NCBI GenBank assembly: GCA_902784585.1
Contig: CACZVM010000001.1
Location: 124,001-188,000, forward strand
DNA length: 64,000 nt
Source of the DNA: an uncultured Bacteroidales bacterium
GTDB taxonomy: Bacteria > Bacteroidota > Bacteroidia > Bacteroidales > Paludibacteraceae
Reading direction: 5' to 3'
A program made the position numbers and the translations under genes. The notes beneath the pieces are model-generated. The model did no database searches and was not told where the DNA came from. It was given only the letters and a program-made list of their open reading frames with translations. This document shows positions 59,276-64,000 of the stretch, one piece after another. How positions within the stretch are numbered: position 1 is the first letter of the stretch; each line of letters starts with the position of its first letter.

Positions 59276-60516
59276 AGACGCTGTATCGAAATATGGTTTC
59301 GTTAGGGGTGTTGCAGGTGGCGAACTACCTGATACCATTCTTGGTATTACCCGTCATCAGTCGTATCCTCGGTGCCTCCCTCTTCGGTAGCGTCAGTTAT
59401 GCGCAGAATATCGTCACTTATCTGACCCTGCTCATCAATTTCGGCTTCGAGTATTCCGCTACGCGCCAGATATCCATTGCCCGCGATGACAAAGCCAAAA
59501 CGGATGCCATCTTCTGGTCGGTTATCGCCGCGAAATCCATGCTGCTGCTCCTGTCCTTTGCCATCCTGGCGGTACTGCCTTTCTGCATAGAGCGTGTGGC
59601 GTGCGATCCGAAGTTGTATATCTTCACCGCCCTCACCAATATCGGTATCGTCTTCTTCCCCACCTGGTATCTGCAAGGCGTGCAGCAGATGGATAAGATG
59701 GCCTGGGCCAATTTCTTTACCAAACTCTTAGGTGCCGTATTGGTACTGGCCTTGGTGCGCGAAGCATCGGCCTATCGCCTCTACCCGCTCCTTATGTCTT
59801 TGGCCAGCATCATCGTCGGTATCGGTGCGATGATCTATGTGATTCGGCATTTCGGTATCCGTCGTCCGGTGTTCTCGCGCCAAACGATGCGCGAAGTGAT
59901 GCACGCCGGTGCACCGATCTTCCTCAATAATGTGTTTGTCGCGCTTTATACCACGGCGAACATGACCATCCTCGGTATCTATGCCGCGGACGAGGTGATC
60001 GGTTATTTCTCCGGTGCGCAACGCCTGATTCAGGCGCTGAACATGGTGGTGGTGATGCCCGTTAGCATGGCCGTTTATCCGGAGATCAGTCGTCGTTTTG
60101 CGCAGTCCAAAGTGGAGGGCGTGCTTTTCTTGAAGCAGGTACTCCTCTGGGCAGGTAGCGCGGCGGCAGTAGTGTCTCTGCTGACTTTTGTCTGCGCACC
60201 GCTCATGATCCGTATCATGTATGGCATCGGTTTTGCGCCTTCGGTGGAGATCTTGCAATGGTTGGCGCCGATCCCCTTCTTGGTCATGGTCGCTACTTTG
60301 CTAACCGTGCAAGGACTGTACGGCATGGGGCTGCAGCGTTGGGCACCGTGGGTGGGCATCATCTTGGCCATCAGTTGTGTGGGACTCAACTTGTGGTTAT
60401 TGCCCTTGATCGGAGTCAAAGGCGTATGCATCAGTTGGATAGTCGCTGAGGTACTTGAATGTCTGTTGGTAAGTATCATCTTAATGACGAAAGGACGTAA
60501 GCTATGTTCTATCTGA
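59272..60516 (+). CDS. Flippase (Wzx/polysaccharide transporter type)
   Basis: 414 residues with 12-14 membrane helices. Family features at the start: LGVLQVANYLIPFLVLPVISRILGASLFGSVSYAQNIVTYLTLLINFGFEYSATRQIS. It moves undecaprenyl-linked repeat units across the inner membrane for O-antigen or capsule. GTG start coupled to the preceding gene (GTGA). It overlaps the next gene by 13 nt. Confidence 0.88.
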   Translation: MKTLYRNMVSLGVLQVANYLIPFLVLPVISRILGASLFGSVSYAQNIVTYLTLLINFGFEYSATRQISIARDDKAKTDAIFWSVIAAKSMLLLLSFAILAVLPFCIERVACDPKLYIFTALTNIGIVFFPTWYLQGVQQMDKMAWANFFTKLLGAVLVLALVREASAYRLYPLLMSLASIIVGIGAMIYVIRHFGIRRPVFSRQTMREVMHAGAPIFLNNVFVALYTTANMTILGIYAADEVIGYFSGAQRLIQALNMVVVMPVSMAVYPEISRRFAQSKVEGVLFLKQVLLWAGSAAAVVSLLTFVCAPLMIRIMYGIGFAPSVEILQWLAPIPFLVMVATLLTVQGLYGMGLQRWAPWVGIILAISCVGLNLWLLPLIGVKGVCISWIVAEVLECLLVSIILMTKGRKLCSI

Positions 60517-61685
60517 TCTGTTTCGGCATATTAATCGTTTTGGCGGTGCTCAATGTGCAGATGCACGACCGGCTCAGCAATCAGTTGATGAGCGGCATAG
60601 CCGCACTTCTCCTTATCGCTATTGCAGGTCTGCGCTACGAAACGGGAGGAGACTGGGATTCCTATGCACTTCTTTTCGATAGGTTCCCTTCGTTCAATCG
60701 CTTGATAGGTCATCCTGTGGAACTGTTGGAGCAAGATGTAGAAGAAGGTTTTGTGTTGCTGAATGCATTGATTAAATCGCTGGGAGGAACGGTGCAACAC
60801 TTGTTCTTTGTGGTGACGGCTATCAACATAACGCTCATCACCTGTGCGCTACCCAAATACACCAAGTATCCGGTAGTAGCTCTTTTGTGCTATTATGGTA
60901 TCCTCTATTTCCAACTGGAGATGATCTATATCCGTCAGGCTACGGCAGTAGCGCTCTGCTTCTTTGCCTTGCAGTATATTGCGCCGCGTAAATTAGTGCG
61001 ATATTTGCTGTGCGTATTGCTCGCCTGTACGTTCCATCGTGTGGCAGCACTGATGATCCCTCTCTATTTCTTCTTGGATCGCAAGTTACCCGTCTGGCTC
61101 TATCTGACGGTTATCGGTATAGGCGCAGTGTTGATGCTGGCTGGTATCCCGTGGATAAAGACCATCTTCCTGACGGTGGCCGGTTGGTTGGGCGAGAACT
61201 ATGCGGAGAAGGCTGAGATGTACACCGAGAATGCCATGTTTGCCGTCAATAGAGGTCTGAGCATAGGCTTTGTACTCAACTTGGCCATACTCATTGTGCT
61301 CATGTTCTTCAAGGATAAATTGGATGAACTGCCTAACGGAACCATTATGCTGAATATGTTCGCAATCAGTTTGATACTTTACTACTATTGCTTTGAGTTG
61401 GTGGAGGTCAGCAATCGTACGCGAATGTTCTTCTATATAGGTATCATTGCGCTGCTTCCGATGGCATTGGAAGTGCTGCCTCTGTTCTTGGAGCGCTTGG
61501 CGGGATTGATAGTAGTGGTACTCTATTGTTTCAGTTTCAGCCGAGGCATATTCCTGGAACTTCCGCAAGCGGCAGCTTACAACCCGTATCAGAACTATAT
61601 AGAATACAAAATCCATCCGCGGCCAAGTACGGGCAAGCAGCGTCTGGAGCAATCGAAGAAAGCCTTCCGAGACGAACGCAAATGA
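60504..61685 (+). CDS. EpsG-family polysaccharide polymerase
   Basis: 393 residues, about 10-11 membrane helices, periplasmic loops with YETGGDWDSYALLF and QLEMIYIRQATAVALCFFALQYI, matching the EpsG/Wzy-like family (PF14897). It polymerises repeat units of surface polysaccharide. The C-terminal tail is basic (KQRLEQSKKAFRDERK). ATGA overlap with the glycosyltransferase downstream. Confidence 0.85.
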   Translation: MFYLICFGILIVLAVLNVQMHDRLSNQLMSGIAALLLIAIAGLRYETGGDWDSYALLFDRFPSFNRLIGHPVELLEQDVEEGFVLLNALIKSLGGTVQHLFFVVTAINITLITCALPKYTKYPVVALLCYYGILYFQLEMIYIRQATAVALCFFALQYIAPRKLVRYLLCVLLACTFHRVAALMIPLYFFLDRKLPVWLYLTVIGIGAVLMLAGIPWIKTIFLTVAGWLGENYAEKAEMYTENAMFAVNRGLSIGFVLNLAILIVLMFFKDKLDELPNGTIMLNMFAISLILYYYCFELVEVSNRTRMFFYIGIIALLPMALEVLPLFLERLAGLIVVVLYCFSFSRGIFLELPQAAAYNPYQNYIEYKIHPRPSTGKQRLEQSKKAFRDERK

Positions 61686-62788
61686 GTCATATCCTCTTCA
61701 TATCGCATGCCCGCGGAGTCCATGGTGCCGAAGCGGTAATGGTGCGCGCTGCCAAAGCGTGCGCGGCTGCTGGTGCTCGGGTGACGGTAGTGATACCATC
61801 TATTGTGGAGGATGCGGGACTGGATAAGGCTTTGAGCAGTGTGCGAGGCATAGCTGTAATGCCGCTGCCGTATAGAGCGGCGGGGAAGAATATGCTGCGT
61901 ACCCACCTTGTACGGCTGTATAATATCCCGACGCTGCTGACACTCAGGCGTTTTGTGCATCGAGAGCAGGTGGATGTGATCTATTCGAGTTCGTCTATAA
62001 CGATTTTAGGTGCAGCGCTTTCAGGGATGACGGGTGTGCGTCATGTCTGGCATTGGCATGAGCCGGTGGATGAACGCTTCGGATGGCATTTCACTATGGA
62101 GAATTACTATCGCCAGGCGGCGCAAACTACCGATACGATTCTTTGTATATCGCATCAGCAGCAGGAGGAATGGGAACAGACGCTGGGTGTGTCTCTGAAC
62201 AATGCCGTGATTGTGTATAATCCAATTAAGCAACTGAACGTAGGACCGACACAGCCGCACAAGGACGTTCGCATCGGTTTCATCGGTAATTTTGAGGAAC
62301 GAAAGAACCTTCCGCTGCTGCTTCAGACCTTTGTTGCCATCCATGATAAAGTGCCTCATACAAGCCTGCTGCTGTGTGGCGCGAAAGACGAACAGGATAG
62401 AAACTATGTTGAGCGGATGACCGATTTGCGCGAACCGATAATTCGCGTTCTTCCGCAGACCTCCGATGTCGCGGCGTTCTATCGGTCTATTGACATTCTC
62501 GTGCTTCCCTCATGGCGTGAGACAATGCCGCTTGTGATCCTCGAGGCCATGCAAGCCGGTGTATGCGTGTTGCAAACCAACCGTTCCGGAATGGCAGAAC
62601 TGGTAGCACCGGGAACAGAGACGCTTTTCTTCTCGCCCGACAGGCCCGAAGAGTTGGAGCATTTGTTGATGCGCTGTATGGATGTAGACTATCGCCAATA
62701 TATTGCGCAAGCAGGACAACAAAAGGCGATACAATTAGTAAACAACCAGTCATTTGACGAACAAATAACAAAAATCCTATGCGCGTAA
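61682..62788 (+). CDS. Glycosyltransferase, GT4 type
   Basis: 368 residues. GT-B fold: N-terminal HARGVHGAEAVMVRAAKACAAAGARVTVV, and the C-terminal sugar-nucleotide domain with IGFIGNFEERKNLPLLL and the E-x7-E motif ETMPLVILEAMQAG. It transfers a sugar to the growing repeat unit. Start at 61682, confirmed by the overlap ATGA with the polymerase stop; the longer frame from 61526 is within EpsG. It overlaps the next gene by 10 nt. Confidence 0.9.
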   Translation: MSHILFISHARGVHGAEAVMVRAAKACAAAGARVTVVIPSIVEDAGLDKALSSVRGIAVMPLPYRAAGKNMLRTHLVRLYNIPTLLTLRRFVHREQVDVIYSSSSITILGAALSGMTGVRHVWHWHEPVDERFGWHFTMENYYRQAAQTTDTILCISHQQQEEWEQTLGVSLNNAVIVYNPIKQLNVGPTQPHKDVRIGFIGNFEERKNLPLLLQTFVAIHDKVPHTSLLLCGAKDEQDRNYVERMTDLREPIIRVLPQTSDVAAFYRSIDILVLPSWRETMPLVILEAMQAGVCVLQTNRSGMAELVAPGTETLFFSPDRPEELEHLLMRCMDVDYRQYIAQAGQQKAIQLVNNQSFDEQITKILCA

Positions 62789-63843
62789 TTGCCTATTATC
62801 TTCCGCAATTCCATGCTATTCCCGAGAATGATGAATGGTGGGGAAAAAACTTCACCGAATGGGTCAGTGTGCGTAACGGGAAACCCCTGTTCAATGGACA
62901 TCAGCAACCCGTTATGCCCGGAGAGTTGGGATATTACAACTTGTTGGAGGCTGACATCAAAGAGCGTCAGGCACAGCTGGCACGCGAGGCGGGAGTAGAG
63001 GGTTTCTGCTATTGGCACTATTGGTTCGGCGGTAAGCAACTGTTGGAAAAACCGCTGCAGCAGGTGATGGCAAGCGGCAAGCCGGATTTCCCGTTCTGTC
63101 TGGGTTGGGCGAACGAGAGTTGGAAGGCCAAGACATGGCTTGACCAGCAGACAGCTCCGGATCGCATGCTCATCGAGCAGACCTATTCTTGGGAGGATGA
63201 TGAGGCGCATTTCGCCGCCATCCTGCTGATGCTTCGTGACAAACGCTATATACAGGTGGATGGCAAACCGCTGCTGATGGTATATCGACCCTTTGACTTG
63301 CCCGATGGCAAAGCATGGACGGCTCACTGGCAAGAAATGGCAAAAATGGCCGGTTTCAACGGACTTTATCTACTTGGCCACGTGGCCTATCAAAAGCAAA
63401 TAGATGATGTGCTTGCTATGGGTTTCGATGCGGTCAATCTTGTCCCGTTTGGTGATACCAAACGTAATAAATGCCTCGCGTTGCGCCATCTGCCGACCCT
63501 GATAAAGCATATTCGAGGCAAATCGCCGCTCGTTTATGATTATGCAAAAGCGATCAAGGTGTTTGCCGAGCCGGCAATGCAACGCGAAGAAGTAGTGCCG
63601 ACCATCCTGCCCGGATGGGATCATTCGCCACGAAGCCGGATGAGGGCGTTTGTGATGAATAACTCCACGCCCGAGGCATTTAAAGCACATGTGCAGGCCA
63701 TTAAAACCATCGTGGACAAGAAGCAAAACCAACTCGTCATGCTCAAGTCATGGAACGAATGGGGCGAGGGTAATTATATCGAACCCGACAAGCGTTGGGG
63801 ACGGCAGTATCTGGATGTATTAGGAGCGATCAATCGGAAGTGA
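62779..63843 (+). CDS. WbsX/GH99-like glycan enzyme
   Basis: 354 residues. RVIAYYLPQFHAIPENDEWWGKNFTEWVSVR, GVEGFCYWHYWFGGKQLLEKPL and LKSWNEWGEGNYIEPD match the WbsX family (PF14307, glycoside hydrolase 99-like), found in O-antigen and capsule clusters. Whether it transfers or hydrolyses the sugar is not settled by sequence; Asn-Glu-Trp-x-Glu is its conserved active-site motif. Coupled to both neighbours by overlaps (10 and 4 nt). Confidence 0.88.
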   Translation: MRVIAYYLPQFHAIPENDEWWGKNFTEWVSVRNGKPLFNGHQQPVMPGELGYYNLLEADIKERQAQLAREAGVEGFCYWHYWFGGKQLLEKPLQQVMASGKPDFPFCLGWANESWKAKTWLDQQTAPDRMLIEQTYSWEDDEAHFAAILLMLRDKRYIQVDGKPLLMVYRPFDLPDGKAWTAHWQEMAKMAGFNGLYLLGHVAYQKQIDDVLAMGFDAVNLVPFGDTKRNKCLALRHLPTLIKHIRGKSPLVYDYAKAIKVFAEPAMQREEVVPTILPGWDHSPRSRMRAFVMNNSTPEAFKAHVQAIKTIVDKKQNQLVMLKSWNEWGEGNYIEPDKRWGRQYLDVLGAINRK

Positions 63844-64000
63844 ACGTAATATTCGATAATATTATCTTTTCTCTGCAGCGAACAGGCGGTATATCGGTTG
63901 TTTGGAATGAGTTGCTGTCCCGTGCCCGGGTGGACAAGGAGCTGCACTGTACGGAGCTGGACTACAAGCAGGGTATGACGCCCCGGTGGATGGAGCGCTA
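63840..64000 (+). CDS. Glycosyltransferase (GT4-like), N-terminus only
   Basis: Partial: the gene continues past the window. GTG start overlapping the WbsX-like stop (GTGA). The first 53 residues read VNVIFDNIIFSLQRTGGISV, then VWNELLSRARVD; the pattern I.FDNI.FSLQ..GGIS..W.EL is that of GT4-type glycosyltransferases. Last visible member of the surface-polysaccharide cluster. Confidence 0.75.
   Translation, partial: MNVIFDNIIFSLQRTGGISVVWNELLSRARVDKELHCTELDYKQGMTPRWMER

Overview
The window is a dense, mostly operonic chromosomal segment of a member of the Bacteroidota, most likely order Bacteroidales. Four things point there. Promoters follow the Bacteroidota form (TTTG, about 20 bp, TANNTTTG) with almost no Shine-Dalgarno signal. 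There is a type IX secretion protein of the PorZ type. Gene blocks typical of the phylum are present (HD hydrolase-lpxD-lpxC-lpxA; exbB-membrane protein-exbD-exbD). Several secreted proteins have T9SS-like or PKD architecture. Strict or facultative anaerobic life is suggested by a glycyl-radical enzyme with its activase.

Layout. 1-1000 (minus): rsmA and the start of corA. 1264-3789 (plus): two secreted proteins, the second a Cthe_2159-type beta-helix protein. 3957-7230 (minus): an AT-rich accessory stretch with two unknown membrane/secreted proteins, a small orphan and an HUH (REP-associated, RAYT-like) transposase. 7297-15472 (plus): GtrA, a fucose-isomerase-like protein, an OPT transporter, fructose-bisphosphate aldolase, a CoA-transferase, aroB and comF. 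15504-20193 (plus): nadB, an NlpC/P60 peptidase and a YjjI/YjjW glycyl-radical pair. 20196-27338 (minus): HD-lpxD-lpxC-lpxA-glnS-HsdR_N-phoH, then tRNA-Leu. 27367-29567 (minus): a SRPBCC protein, psd and deoC. 29604-32949 (plus): panC, pdxB and proS. 32959-38627 (minus): an RsmF-like methyltransferase, a TolB-like propeller protein, and the operon nucleosidase-RlmI-like methyltransferase-exonuclease. 38613-43389 (plus): rdgB and a giant duplicated PorZ. 43408-50951 (minus): a seven-gene gyrB operon. 51011-54935 (plus): tRNA-Ser in a highly structured transcript, then an ExbB/ExbD energy-transduction operon. 54936-56400: a palindrome array, a rod-shaped RNA candidate (6S-like) and a PKD lipoprotein. 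56758-64000 (plus): rpsP and a surface-polysaccharide cluster (LTA-synthase-like, flippase, EpsG polymerase, three glycan-modifying enzymes) that runs off the window.

The most unusual thing is a layer of short repeats on top of normal genes. Tandem arrays with 7-nt units sit between genes and also inside housekeeping genes (rlmI-like three times, a nucleosidase, rdgB, gtrA, the rsmA 3' end), always as extra residues that keep the frame. A 41-bp palindromic element occurs in two neighbouring genes and is read in two different frames. The transposase gene itself carries two perfect 17-nt palindromes with compensatory flanks. Other arrays have 8-, 10- or 11-nt units; none of these periods is a multiple of three, so a stop-free array reads as the same cyclic peptide in any frame. 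Together these look like a family of small nomadic or slippage-driven elements that tolerate insertion into coding sequence.

Twenty-two promoters were located by eye. Nearly all have identical spacing and an extended -33 half (YTTGYRTAYRTS), followed by an A-tract, which made it possible to choose many translation starts.
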